From Ganoderma boninense (taxonomy: Eukaryota > Basidiomycota > Agaricomycetes > Polyporales > Polyporaceae), in the NCBI GenBank assembly GCA_002900995.3, contig PJEW03000045.1:1-21499 (forward strand): 21,499 bases of DNA. The letters are read 5' to 3'. Under the pieces are notes generated by a model. It was not told where the DNA came from. It made no database searches and worked only from the letters and a program-made list of their open reading frames with translations. Both the position numbers and the translations under genes were made by a program. Every line of letters starts with the position of its first letter. Positions within the stretch are counted from its first letter, which is position 1. Of the stretch, positions 1 through 9,430 are shown one piece after another.

Positions 1-1621
1 GCCCAGCAAATTTTGGAAGGACCCACGCAGCAGTTTCCTGTGCAGTGCCTAGCACCCCTCCTTACAACGCAGTAAGTATTTAAAAGCACGGTCAGGGCAC
101 TTAATTTTTTGGCGTTTTTGAAACGACATACCTCACGGGGAAAAGAGAGGGTATCATGAAGGCTGGGGGCCTCTCATAATAGTCTGCAATGTGTGTGTAG
201 CTTGTTTCCATTTCGCACTGTCTTCACTTTTCAGTGCGGTTCTTAGCAGCGGGGTCGCTCCAGAACCAGTCGGGCGCATTGCCAAAGGAAACGGTGATCA
301 GCGGTGATCTGACGGTGGATCGCCGACGACGGCCGTGGTGCAAAAAGCGTGAAGCGCGCTTCGTCCCGCCAGTGGGCCACATCGAACCGAACGGATCAAT
401 TCTTGGACGTGTGACCTCACGCGACCGTGACGACGCGTCGCGCGTTTAATGGGAGCTCAGATTCCCCGTCCCGAGTCGGGTTGGCAGGTGGCACGTCGCA
501 AAAAGTATCAATTTTGCCTCAGGAAGCGTATCTTGCAGAGCGTCTGGAAACGTCGTTTCGCAACTTGAACCCCAACCACCACCATCCTCAACGCTCCTCT
601 GATCCAAATCCTCATGCCTCTCCCATCAGCCTCAGGCTGCTGCTTCAAGTTCCAGGCGAGCGCGGGTCTCTCTTCGCCAAGCTCCTAGGTCCTGATCCGG
701 CCTTGAAGTGAATAGAATTGGCCGCATACGAGAAGCAAGTGCGGATGAGTTCCCATTTTACAAAATACGGTACGTTTCTGATGCGCCGCCAGGGTCATAT
801 ATGCGCGCATATATGCAAGCAGCCTGACGAAAAGGCTGTGCAAGACTCTTTCCTGCAGCGGCGAAAACACGAATAGCATTCTCATCGAGGAGGCCAATAC
901 TGCAGAGAGCGCATACATCCACATCTCAGATGAACGGTGAGTCCCTTGTCTCGTCGCGAACTCAGCCTCTAGCATGCAGACGGCCTTCAAAGATGCCTAG
1001 CGCTTCGTGCCGCCTTCGAAGCCTCCTTGACCTCGTCAGCTGCGTGTGCGAGCTTCACGACGTCGTTTCTTCGAGAAGCAATATACGTGGGTCAGGCTCA
1101 TGATCGATGAGCGAGAGAAACCCATAACCCCGTCCTCTGCAATCTTCACCGCCGGATCCCCGGTCTGGCGTTGCGGCTGACGGTATTGCCCTTGCAGCAA
1201 CGAGGGTTCGTCACGGCTTCACGACCGGTCCGAGCTCGATGTGGAAGGCGCACCTTGGTCGGCTCGTGACCTGCGCCTTTCCTTCCTCGACGAATCTCAT
1301 CGGACTGTTCCTTCAACGACTCCGGTCGCTCCGACTTCCATCTTCGCCGCAGTGCTCGCTCGTCAGCTTCTTCGGTCGTGGAAGATCAAAGTAGTAGGTC
1401 AACTTAGCTCACGAGATAGGTGGCCTGTCCTCGTCGTGAGCTTGTCGGACCATGTTTCTATGCGTATAGGACAGGTAGGTACTGAGAAATATTTCAAGGG
1501 ATGCGCCACACCACGAGCGGCACCGATTTTGTGCAGGCTCGGACCGTTCGGTGGCTGACTGCCGACAGGGCCCGCCCTGTTCGGCCGTAAGGGATGTGTC
1601 ACGAGCGCGTAGTTGTGGCCC
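1..1621. other. Unassigned left flank beyond the LINE tail
   Basis: This stretch lies outside the LINE, next to its poly(A) end, and may be the original host sequence. Short open frames exist on both strands (for example 234-449 and 427-711 plus, 685-990 minus, 1241-1558 plus), but none shows a domain or motif I recognise and none is long enough to stand out. There are intron-like signals: a strong 5' splice consensus GTAAGTAT at 72-79 and a pyrimidine-rich tract ending in CAG at 232-234, which would define an intron of 163 nt. A minus-strand stretch near 1080-1000 reads as Ala/Lys/Glu-rich peptide, but stops surround it. I assign no gene. Confidence 0.4.
796..815. repeat. Perfect 20-bp palindrome
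   Basis: The sequence CATATATGCGCGCATATATG equals its own reverse complement over all 20 bases. The alternating purine-pyrimidine core (ATGCGCGCAT) could form a cruciform or Z-DNA. It lies in the unassigned flank, so its role is unknown and chance is possible. Confidence 0.6.
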
Positions 1622-1642
1622 TTTTTTTTTGTTTTTTTTTTT
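1622..1642 (-). other. LINE poly(A) tail
   Basis: On the plus strand this is nine T, one G, then eleven T. Read on the minus strand it is an A-rich tail about 200 bases past the last recognisable ORF2 residues. That is where target-primed reverse transcription would leave a tail. It is the best marker of the LINE 3' end. Confidence 0.7.
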
Positions 1643-2850
1643 GCGGTGCTAGCCTGGGGACAGAGCTGCTCGCCATATCACCCAGGTTTTGTGCAAGGTC
1701 ACGGATTTTCGCCGAAGGGACCGCCGGAAGAAGTGCTTTGATGCACACGCCCTCGCAAGCGTAGTGTGGGACTGCAACGCCGTGGCCGCGCAGTCGGCGG
1801 CTAGCCAAACCGCGGGCCAGTAACTGGACGGCGAGCTTACCCACTTAAAACCCCCGAGTACCAATCCAGTCGTCAGGGAGCTCAGCCTCATCCTTGTAGG
1901 ACGCCCCCCCATGTCTCGAGGACTGTGTCTCTTTTTACTGCCAGTCTGCCGTACGGTCTTTCTTGTGATTAACTTTGGTCCATTGTGAGGCGCTGATTTA
2001 TGGCATAATACCAGCGCTTCGACTATTTCGGATTTTGTGTGTGCCCTGGCGATGGATCGGTTCCTGGTGCGGCGCCTGGGATCACCCTCTCACAAACGTA
2101 GCTTCCAGAGTAAATTGAACTGATTTCGCTAAGACAATCCTAGCTTAGTCTGCTTCGCTCCTACTGGTGGGTGATCAATGCATTGGTCAAAAGGCGACTG
2201 CTGTTGCCGCTAGGCGAGGCCTATAGGACGTTCACGCCATCCACCTGTATCCCTTAATTTTTCAGGATCGCAAAGACCAGCGCCCATATCTCTTTGACTG
2301 GGCCTGCGTGCACTCTACCAGTATGTCTCTATGGATTCACACACACCCGCATGCTCCACAAATCGCTCTCTGCGTCATCGTCGCGGATATTGTTCCCAGT
2401 ACTGCCCACGTACTCTTAATGCGTTGTGGAGGGCCTTCCATCAGGAAATCCCTGCACTTTCGTGAGATGTCTTTGTGCCGAGTTGATTTCCACAGGTTGT
2501 TCCGAGGTCGGCTGGGCCCCTAGTGGTCGCTTTTCAGGGACTGCCAGTGACGTGCCCAACCCCTGTTCGTCGTCGCTCGCCTTTCTCGTCGTTTGGAACG
2601 CTCATATAGGATCGCAGCGGTATGCCATCCGTTGAGATAGGGCAGCCCAGTTTGACCTGGAACGAGGAACTTTTGCGGCATCGGCGGCATGTTCAGGTCA
2701 GTGATCTCTCTACGGTTTTCCATCTTTGCGAGGTTTTCCGCCCCCACGCTGCCCGGGTCAATTTGTCCATCGTCGCCTGACCTTTGCTTCGGTCTTCGGC
2801 TTTCCGTCCAGGACAGCATTGGTTTTCCGCCGACGGCAGGTAGCCGGGCG
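1643..2850 (-). pseudogene. LINE ORF2 C-terminal tail and 3' UTR
   Basis: Downstream of RNase H the minus strand still reads as the C-terminal region usual for basidiomycete LINE ORF2 proteins. A segment at about 2040-1925 reads RWYYAINQRLTMDQ and, after a stop, RPYGRLAVKRDTV. The frame continues as LETWGGVLQG, then shifts to DEAELPDDWIG near 1860-1885. A more upstream part, at about 2690-2540, contains a Pro/Leu-rich linker and RATTNRGWARH. Several stops and at least three frame changes break it. From about 1845 to 1643 no further conserved coding is evident, and I take it as 3' UTR. Assignment rests on recall of the family pattern, not a search. Confidence 0.65.
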
Positions 2851-3180
2851 GTGGCTATCCTGCAGGATGTCCACGGTTTGTTACATCTGTCAAATCCTCT
2901 GTCTTCCACGTTTGGAGCTCCATCGTCAACCCCGAACCGCGGTTTTCGACCGCGCTATGATGTGAAGCGGTGCGAATGGTGGACAATCTGCGGCGGCGGG
3001 CTACGGGCTTATTGCGTAAATTTCCCCTCTTGTGATGTGACGGGTATGGGCCTGGCACCTAACCGCAGTGTTTGCGTTGGTCGTTTTCACCGAACCACAC
3101 ACCGCTGCCTGCCGCCGGTTCTGTGGGGATTTACGCATTGGTACGCTCCACTAGTGTACACGGTGACTTCTTCCTGATGA
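2850..3180 (-). pseudogene. LINE ORF2 RNase H domain (degenerate)
   Basis: Reading the minus strand from about 3170, the peptide EEVTVYTSGA is followed, in a shifted frame, by AAGSGVWFGENDQR and then by ITRGEIYAI. This is the RNase H signature of LINE ORF2: strand 1 with its catalytic Asp, then G(S/T)GVWF, then RGE with the catalytic Glu. The first Asp, normally in YTDG, reads Ser here. RNase H removes the RNA strand after reverse transcription. At least two frameshifts and a stop make the copy non-functional as read. Confidence 0.75.
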
Positions 3181-3199
3181 ATTTGGAAAGGCGCGCTTT

Positions 3200-4150
3200 G
3201 GGCCTACGGCGGGGAAACTTTGGGCCCCCGTTTGGTTGCATAGGGAGGAAGAACCCGCGGCGCAGTTAGCCAGTGGGATATCCTCTGTTATGGACGGGTT
3301 AAAGGCTGTGGATTGTGGTGCACCCGCCCGACTTTACCGGCCTCCTCAGTTTCGTAGCTTTCCAGACCAGGTGAGAGTGAGGCCGTCCACATATTCTGGC
3401 TTCTTCTGGCTTCCACGTCGGGGACGTAGTTGTCTATGTAGCCTTTCGCGCCGCAGGGCGCAGCGTGAGTGGATATATCGCATCTCGCCTACGTCGGTCT
3501 TCGTCACATGCTAGGCAGCTGCATCCCGTTACCGTTTCTATGAACTTTGGTGACTTCGGTGCGTTTGGCGACTTTCAGCATGTCACCAACTGACGCTACT
3601 GCCGGTTTTCTCGCAGGCACACCGATGCTTTTGGTGTTCGCCACTTGTTACCCCCATTCACCGGGGTGGTACCATACCGGGATGACTTCTTTGAGGCGCT
3701 GGAGGGGGTTCGCTGTATAAAGCGCGAGCCTGTATTTCTTTGCCGCCTTACCATCGCTTTAGAGCTTTCTGGGAGCCCCGCCCGCCTCTCGTGTACTAAC
3801 ATCCCATGTCTGGAAAAGCTGTTTACTTTGCGGCCTATCAACATTTTCGCTGACGCCGGCCGCGGCTTTGGCCAGCAGAACGTCGGCGATCGCTGCCCAG
3901 CGGGGCCTGGTCGGTGAGAGGTCCATATAGTCCTTTGCCCACATTAGTTCGATGGCTTCATTTCTAGTTGCTATAATCCAGGAGGTTAAGGCCTCTTCCG
4001 CAATAGGGCCATATAGGACTTGACGACTAACTTGCGGGTGGTGTCTCCGTTCCACACAAAGTCAGCGACCATCTTCTCAATCTCGTTCTCCACAGTTTTT
4101 GGCATCCCTTGTGCCTTGCGAGGAACTGCGTACGTCCCCCAACTTCCATT
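3200..4150 (-). pseudogene. LINE ORF2 connector between RT and RNase H
   Basis: Minus-strand segments match the region that follows the RT core in fungal LINEs. Near 4240-4060 it reads as PIVQTIKKNLQRWGKR, then QGMPKTVENEIEKMVADFVW and WNGD. Near 4010-3850 it reads as EALTSWIIATRNEAIELMW, then SPTRPRWAAIADVLLAKAAA and ENVDR. These Trp- and Arg-rich helices lie between thumb and RNase H. Frame switches occur near 4050 and 3840. From about 3600 to 3200 the coding signal is weak, with only short fragments. Confidence 0.7.
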
Positions 4151-5560
4151 CCCACAATCAGCTTCCTGCCATACATTGTCGGGTTTCCTCTTGCCCCATC
4201 TCTGTAGGTTCTTCTTTATAGTTTGGACTATCGGCGTCCATGCCACCCCCGGGTCTGTCTCGTTTCCGATCCATGCCCCAAGGATTCGGACTCCTTCGCC
4301 GTCCTTTGCGATCCGAACATGGGCTGGTAACTGGTCCTGGCTGTCTCCAAAGGGTTCTCGATCGGAATCAGACGTTGGCGGTAGTCTTTTGTCCCTATCG
4401 GGATGACCTCAGTTTTTCCTTCGTTAAACTTCGCCGTTGAGCTTTGCACCACTTCCGCAGGATCTCCATCAGCTCGCTATAGCTGTCTGATTCGCAGAGG
4501 AAACAGTCGTGTCATCCGCGAATAGTGTGGTGATGATACGCTCAGCTAGTCCTGGGATTTCGATTCCTTTTAGGTTCGATTTCCGCAGCGCGCACGCTAG
4601 TGGCTCGATGGCCAAGTCGAACAGCAGACATGACAGCGGGTCGCCTTTGCCGCACGCCGCGCGTGACCTTGAAGGACTTACTGATCACTCCATTTAGGAT
4701 TACCACACTCTCAGCCGACTTCGTACAGCGACTTCACTGTGTTTATGAACGTGCCCGGGAAGTTCATTTTTGCGGAGCACGCTCCAGAGGTACTCGTGGG
4801 TCCACTCTATCATATTGCTTTTTCTTGGTCTAAGGCGATGATCATCCGTTTTCCTCTTCAGCTTCCGCATATTTAATCATCGTTTGGACAGGCGGATATG
4901 GTCAAAAATTTGGCGGCCTGGAACGAACCCGGCTTGGTCCGGATGTATCAGCTCAGTTGCATGCTTTGCGACCCTCATCGCGAGGGCCCTGGTGAGGATC
5001 TTATAGTCCGTATTCAGGAGAGTGATGGGTCGATAGTTGCTTATTTCTCTTCTGTCTTTCTTTTTGTACAGGGGGCACACCCAGCCTTCCGCGAAGTTCG
5101 TGCCTTCCGCGACCCATAACCCATTATGTCGTTGAAGACACTTGTTAGCATGTGCGACACATAGAATGTCGGACGCCGTGCTTTCGAGTCACGCTTCTGC
5201 CGCGTAAGCAACTCCTTCCATAATTCTACGGGGAGGCTGTCTAGGCCAGGTGCCTTGCCGTTTGCTGAGTCCAGGATGGCATCCTCGACTTCGTCCCAGG
5301 TCAAGCAGTTCGCCCATCTCGTGGCTATCTTTCATCGTTTAGTTCGGCGTCCAGTGGCTCCATGGCCTCTTCAATTTCCCTTTTACGCACAACTTTGTCC
5401 ATTGATTGTGGGATCCCGTCTCGTTGTACGCCATCGTAATGTGACTCGCGATCTCGCCATTCTTTTCTGATTTGTTTTTCGTACCGTGCCGGGCTCGATC
5501 CGGGTATGCACAGCTCATACAGGATGTCATACTGCTTGGGTGCCGCGTTCACCCGTGACC
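4150..5560 (-). pseudogene. LINE ORF2 reverse transcriptase domain
   Basis: Reverse transcriptase copies element RNA at a nicked target. Visible blocks in order: GKAPGLDSLPVELWKELL near 5250-5200 (motif 0/1), VCPLYKKKDRREISNYRPIT with LLNTDYKILTRALA near 5090-4960 (motifs 1-2), and LIHPDQAGFVPGRQ near 4930. Motif A is MIIALDQEKA at 4816-4845, containing the catalytic Asp. Motif C is FADD at 4511-4522, the catalytic pair. After it comes KFNEGKTEVIPIG near 4400. The segment 5560-5330, upstream of the core, reads PGSSPARYEKQIRKEW and is the usual pre-RT linker. All blocks are recognisable but lie in at least four frame segments with stops, so no complete enzyme is encoded. Confidence 0.85.
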
Positions 5561-5850
5561 AGTACTTACTCACCGTTTGCCCCTTCTAGCCAGTTCCTCG
5601 CTGCCACACTCTTTCTTTTGTACACGAATTTATTCACCTCCAAGTTTGATATTCGGTTCTGCAAGATGGCTATTATGTCTCGCCTTCGGTCTCATCATTA
5701 GGTCGCGGGGGTAACTTAGTAAGGCGGCTTCCAATGTCACCTCTCACCTCGTAAGCCGTCGTTCGATCTTTGGTATGTTTTGTTTTACCGTTCTCTCGCA
5801 GCCACAGTGATGTTGTCCTTAAGGCCTTAAAGGCCAGTTGCGGGTTTGAG
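5560..5850 (-). pseudogene. LINE ORF2 linker between endonuclease and RT
   Basis: The minus-strand reading gives a charged peptide without a catalytic motif (for example QLAFKALRTTSLWLRENGKT near 5820-5760 and DIGSRLTKLPPRPNDET near 5730-5690). This is the alpha-helical spacer expected between endonuclease and RT in LINE ORF2 proteins. Its assignment follows from position only. Confidence 0.5.
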
Positions 5851-6237
5851 CTTATGGTGCGTCGCCCGCCTTGTATTTGAGTCTGGAGTTGAATGCCTTG
5901 GTCTTTGATCCAAGCCATAAAAGACTTCGTCCTGAAGGAAGGGCGACTGGCATTGTCCATCTGCCTTTTTCGGGAACATAGGGCGTCCTATAGTTTGCGA
6001 TTTGCGAGCGCGAGAAGCCCCGGCTCATGCCGTGCTCCAAATTCTCAGCCGTCTGACACTCCTAGCTTGTGCAGAGATTCTTCAACGCGTGCGTCGCATT
6101 CCCGTCGTCACTTCTCGTGGGGATTTCTGTCAATGGTGTCTCCACTATGTTGAAATCCCGAGAAGCACGCTCGACGGTTGCTGCTTGCCCGACTCCAAGA
6201 CAGTTTGCAGGTCCCTCCCAGAACAATTTGTACTTTT
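5850..6237 (-). pseudogene. LINE endonuclease, C-terminal half
   Basis: This half continues the endonuclease that begins at 13200, on the other side of the Gypsy insertion. The motif DFNIVE is encoded at 6140-6157 on the minus strand, matching the G-D-F-N block of AP-type endonucleases, followed by RSDDGNATHALKNLC. A stop interrupts it near 6070. Then comes GFSRSQIAN, matching the region that leads to the S-R-I-D-R block, with frames disturbed. The catalytic SDH block is not clearly visible. Confidence 0.75.
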
Positions 6238-6242
6238 CCTGC
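6238..6242. repeat. Target-site duplication, left copy (CCTGC)
   Basis: CCTGC directly precedes the TGTCATGA start of the left LTR and is repeated exactly after the right LTR at 12791-12795. A 5-bp duplication is standard for Ty3/Gypsy integrase. It fixes the insertion point inside the LINE. Confidence 0.92.
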
Positions 6243-6385
6243 TGTCATGAACGCACGCCTCAGCGCCATACCCCGGCGTTCTCTCTCTTCCCTTTTTTGA
6301 CTGTTTGGCCTCCGCGTCGTCCTTATTGTCCTCTGGTTGTTTAGCAAACCCGTCCCTTGTTCTCGCAGTACAATACTCCTGTTAC

Positions 6386-6473
6386 CCATTGTTCCCGTCG
6401 TCATTGTACTACAACCATTGTTCTTCCACTGGTTCCGTGTCCATAGTTACCTATTGTCCCCGGTTCCCATTGT
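6386..6473 (+). promoter_or_regulatory. Repeated CATTGT words in U3
   Basis: CCATTGT occurs at 6386-6392, 6415-6421 and 6467-6473, with close variants CATTGT at 6402-6407 and CTATTGT at 6451-6457. That makes five copies within 88 bases upstream of the TATA-like box. The two longer contexts also match (GTTACCCATTGTTCCCG and GTTACCTATTGTCCCCG). A transcription-factor binding cluster is the natural reading. CATTGT (reverse ACAATG) resembles the core bound by HMG-box factors, which is an inference. Confidence 0.45.
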
Positions 6474-6483
6474 CCGTTACATG

Positions 6484-6490
6484 TATATAA
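6484..6490 (+). promoter_or_regulatory. TATA-like box of the left LTR
   Basis: TATATAA lies about half-way along the LTR, the position expected for the U3 promoter. The right LTR has ACATAAG at the matching place, so the box is disrupted there. Confidence 0.5.
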
Positions 6491-6507
6491 GGCCTGTACT
6501 TTCGCTA

Positions 6508-6599
6508 CCTGGAGACCTCAGTTTCGACCTCTTGTCTCCAGGTAAGCCTTGCTGTATTCTCGCTCGTTACTTACTCGCTCAATACATCTTGTCTCCAGG
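6508..6599 (+). other. Stem-loop and candidate 57-nt intron in the LTR
   Basis: CCTGGAGAC at 6508-6516 is the exact reverse complement of GTCTCCAGG, which occurs twice: 6534-6542 and 6591-6599. The first copy runs into GTAAGCC, a good 5' splice site. The second ends with CCAG before G, a good 3' splice site. The implied intron is 6542-6598, 57 nt, a normal fungal size. The right LTR keeps the same arrangement (12591-12599, 12617-12625, and 12674-12681 with the final G lost). Splicing is not demonstrated. Confidence 0.4.
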
Positions 6600-6703
6600 C
6601 CTGACTGTCGAGCCCTGCTCCGCTCTCGCTGCACAAGTGCTCGTCGACGCCCTTGCTCGTCTCGTAAGCCTCCTCCTGATCTTACTCGACAGCAGTCGTA
6701 ACA

Positions 6704-7687
6704 TTAGGTCGAACTTCTACACGAGCACCGCGTACTCCACCCACACTCTTTCCCTCTCGTACGGTACGCACTTAGATCCTCTGTGAATGGCTAGCGTAGT
6801 GCGCGCTCTAGTCACACCATCGGACGTGGTCTCGGCGCAACCTGAGGCTTGCCACTCTTAGTAAGTTACAGTACGCGGAAAGCTCCTAACACGAGACCCC
6901 GGTACTGACAGAAGTGGTCCGCCTCACGGCGTGGGAGGCTAGAGAAAAGGCGGCGAAACAAAGCCAAGGCAGAACACCCTTGGGCCGTGTCCCTTGGGCT
7001 AAGACACAGCAATAGGCCGAGGAGGCTGAGCAGACAGTGTTGGATCGTGCACCGCCGTTTCATTCCTAGGATAAGGAAGCGAGATTCAACGTGGCTTGCC
7101 AAGCCTGGGGACACATATTTCACCCCACTGCAGTACAGGACGAGTACTGGGACGAAGATAAGCAAGCCTGGTACTACTGCGCGGGAGCAACCGTGCCCCC
7201 ACCGATCACACACATTCGACGATACTCTTGAAACTCGCGAAGGCATCGCCCCTAGACTCCTCACCACCAGAAGAACAGGAAGTCCTAATCCGCGCGAAGA
7301 TCGCAAACCCACCAGCACCTGCACCTCGAGATCCAAGCCGACCCCAGCTCGCCAAGCCGCCCTCATCGCATCCAGGAACCCCTCATCCCGCCCTGCCTCA
7401 CGCCCTACCTCACAACCCCAGAGTCGTGTCCAGAGTCGAATCCCCAGTCCTGCACGATCGACAGGGTCTCCCATCCTCGACAAGACTCTTGAACTCGTCA
7501 CAGAGCGTCTTGGACAGCGACGAACCTCGACTCCCGCAACCCCCATTGCTTCAACTTCTAAACCTCCCAAAGGCAGAGAAAAAGCCAGAAGTAAAGGAGG
7601 AACCCAAGCAAGAGACCATCAGCCTCAACACTCCACCAACCCTCATCCTCTTCATCAGCTGCACCCAGTCGAGCGTCCACACCTGCC
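6704..7687 (+). other. Gypsy leader region with a Pro/Ser/Arg-rich open frame
   Basis: About 980 bases separate the left LTR from the recognisable gag start. An open frame from 6987 to 7691 (234 codons) encodes a Pro/Ser/Thr/Arg-rich, presumably disordered peptide. A second frame (7228-7761) and one on the other strand are open over much of the same stretch. The openness may therefore reflect C-rich composition rather than coding. The 6987 frame stops at TGA 7689-7691, overlapping the gag ATG at 7688 as ATGA. It may be an N-terminal extension of gag broken by an indel, or an upstream ORF. Confidence 0.35.
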
Positions 7688-8515
7688 ATGACTACCCCTG
7701 CCCCTGCTCCCACGTTCGACACCTCCAAGCTCCTTTCCCAAATCGCCCCACGCGACTATGATGGAAATCCCCCAGGATGGCCTCCGCTTTGTGTCTGCAG
7801 CCCAGATCTACTTCAACACCCTCACAGCGGTGGCTGTCGCACACCACCTGATTGTGGTATGGATGACCATCCTCAGTAGGCTCACGGAAGGAGCAGCAGC
7901 CTGGGCTGGCCCCCCACATCGTGACGCTCGCTGGTGGAACTAGTCCTTGGGCAAACTACGCCGCGTTCAGCACAGCCTTCAAGGACCAACTTCTGCGCAG
8001 CCGACGACAAGGAGGCTGCCATCGCTGAACTGGTCAAGCTTTGCAAGGCATACCGCAAGGTCGGCACCGTCAGGAGTATACCGCGCAGTTTAACCAGCAG
8101 CTGCGGCTCAACCGGCTTTGGCGACGAGGACAAACGCGAACGCTACCCGCTCGGGCCTGCCTCCCAGGCTCCGGGACGTCCTCGCCACCAGTGCCCACGA
8201 CATCTCGGACCTCACCAAAATCCAGAAGGTGGCGCTGTCGCTCGACCAGGCCCTCGTCACCAGAGAGGAAGAACGGCCGAAGTCGTTTGGATGGAAGAAG
8301 AAGGGAGAAGGCGGCTGCTACTGGGAAGAAGCCGTTCCCAGGAAACTGCTACATCTGTGGCCAGCCCGGACATCGTAAGTATGACTGCCCGCGGTTGAAG
8401 AGTCCAGCAAGCCGCTTCCTCGTCCACTGCAACTACGGAAGTAGCGGCTCTTCAGGCCCAGGTCAAGGCGATGGAGGAGAAGATCGCGGCCCTTACGACC
8501 GCTGAGAAGAAGGAG
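7688..8515 (+). pseudogene. Gypsy Gag (capsid and nucleocapsid), frameshifted
   Basis: Gag forms the virus-like particle and binds element RNA. The likely start is ATG 7688, reading TTPAPAPTFDTSKLLSQIAP. The capsid region then reads across three frames: GLRFVSAAQIYFNTLTAVAV near 7780-7835, ANYAAFSTAFKDQL near 7950-7990, DDKEAAIAELVKLCKAYRKV near 8005-8065, and SGLPPRLRDVLATSAHDISD near 8150-8210. The nucleocapsid follows, with a CCHC knuckle. At least four frameshifts break it. The mature junction with protease cannot be placed. Confidence 0.8.
8347..8388 (+). other. CCHC zinc knuckle of Gag
   Basis: Translation gives CYICGQPGHRKYDC, a perfect C-x2-C-x4-H-x4-C knuckle, which binds RNA in nucleocapsids. 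It is intact within its own frame. Confidence 0.92.
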
Positions 8516-8639
8516 GGTTTCTGATTAGAGCCGCACTGGACGCTGCGCGTGCCGGCTCTTGTAGTAATAGTCGATTTTCTGTACTGAGTTCTGCGTTTGT
8601 ATATGAAGTAAATCATAGTGGCCAACACTTTCATATACC

Positions 8640-8947
8640 AGTACGGTTAATCGGCAAGCAGCGACACAAGGACATAGTAGCCATGGTAGATAGCGGGAGC
8701 TACTACTAAGTTTTTACATAGACGGTTCGTAGAGAAGAACCAGGTTACGACGAGGAAGTTGGCAAGGCCAATTCCCCTGTACAACATAGATGGTACCGAG
8801 AACCGTGATGGAACGATCACGGAGGTCGCCGTGTTGGATATGGCGATTGGAGACCACCAGGAGAAGGTGGTGTTTGTGGTGACAGACATAGGAGAAGAGG
8901 ATGTGATCATTGGCCTGGACTGGCTGCGCGAACACAACCTGAAGTAG
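8640..8947 (+). pseudogene. Gypsy aspartic protease
   Basis: The retropepsin cuts the Gag-Pol polyprotein. The active-site triplet reads MVDSGS, with the Asp codon at 8689-8691. After a frame change comes ARPIPLYNIDGTENRDGTIT and then DVIIGLDWLREHNL near 8900-8940, the flap-to-C-terminal ILG-like block of Gypsy proteases. A stop follows directly at 8945-8947. A stop also lies just after the DSG segment, so the domain is split into two frames. Confidence 0.85.
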
Positions 8948-9430
8948 ATTGGGAACGTGGCTCGCTGCGCTATCGAGATGTCCAGAGGCATGTCGGCTCA
9001 TCGGAAGGCATCCAACCTGTTGAAACCAAAGCGCGTGATACGGAGGTACGGCTTACGGCGCGCAATGGTTCTCGACAGGTGCGGAAGGCAAAGACGTGGG
9101 TAGGATATGCACGGCCGTAATGGTCGAGGAGGAGGAGGAAGATAGGCCTCCACCACCAGGTTTTCTGCCGGAATGGGATGGCACTGAGGAGTCTCTTCTC
9201 AATGCACTAGAAGATGGACGACGACTTCGAGGTACCCCTAAGATCTTTGTGTCGGCGAGCTACACGTACTCTCAACAGCTCGCTGAACAAGAGTACCAGA
9301 AGAAGGAAGTCCGTCCTGTCGAAGAGATCGTACCTCCCCAGTACCACGAGTATCTGCGTGTGTTCTCGAAAGAGGCGTCCCGAACGTCTACCTGAGCATG
9401 GACCCTACGACCACGCTATAGAACTCGTAC
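8948..9430 (+). pseudogene. Gypsy Pol linker between protease and RT
   Basis: A charged spacer containing a run of Glu (MVEEEEEDRPPPPGFLPEW near 9120-9175), then VPPQYHEYLRVFSKEAS near 9335-9380, then, in the next frame, RLPEHGPYDHAIELVPDG to 9441. The last segment is the usual lead-in to Gypsy RT (H-x-I-x-L). One frameshift near 9375 is visible. Confidence 0.75.

Larger units (their letters stand above)
6243..6703 (+). repeat. Left (5') LTR
   Basis: The LTR begins TGTCATGAACG and ends GTCGTAACA, giving TG...CA ends. It matches 12331-12790 along its whole length, with roughly two dozen or more differences by eye, mostly single-base insertions or deletions. A TATA-like box (TATATAA) at 6484-6490 marks the likely U3 promoter. 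Upstream are repeated (C)CATTGT words, and downstream is a stem-loop/intron-like segment. Confidence 0.93.

Noticed and set aside
72..234. Candidate host-gene intron at the left edge
   Set aside because: The splice signals are good, but the flanking sequence gives no recognisable exon, so I left it as a note.
6704..6725. tRNA primer-binding site after the left LTR
   Set aside because: The sequence does not start with TGG and I cannot match it to a tRNA 3' end.
6866..7570. Minus-strand open frame of 234 codons in the Gypsy leader
   Set aside because: It is antisense to the C-rich leader, which is open in several frames at once, and no motif is seen.
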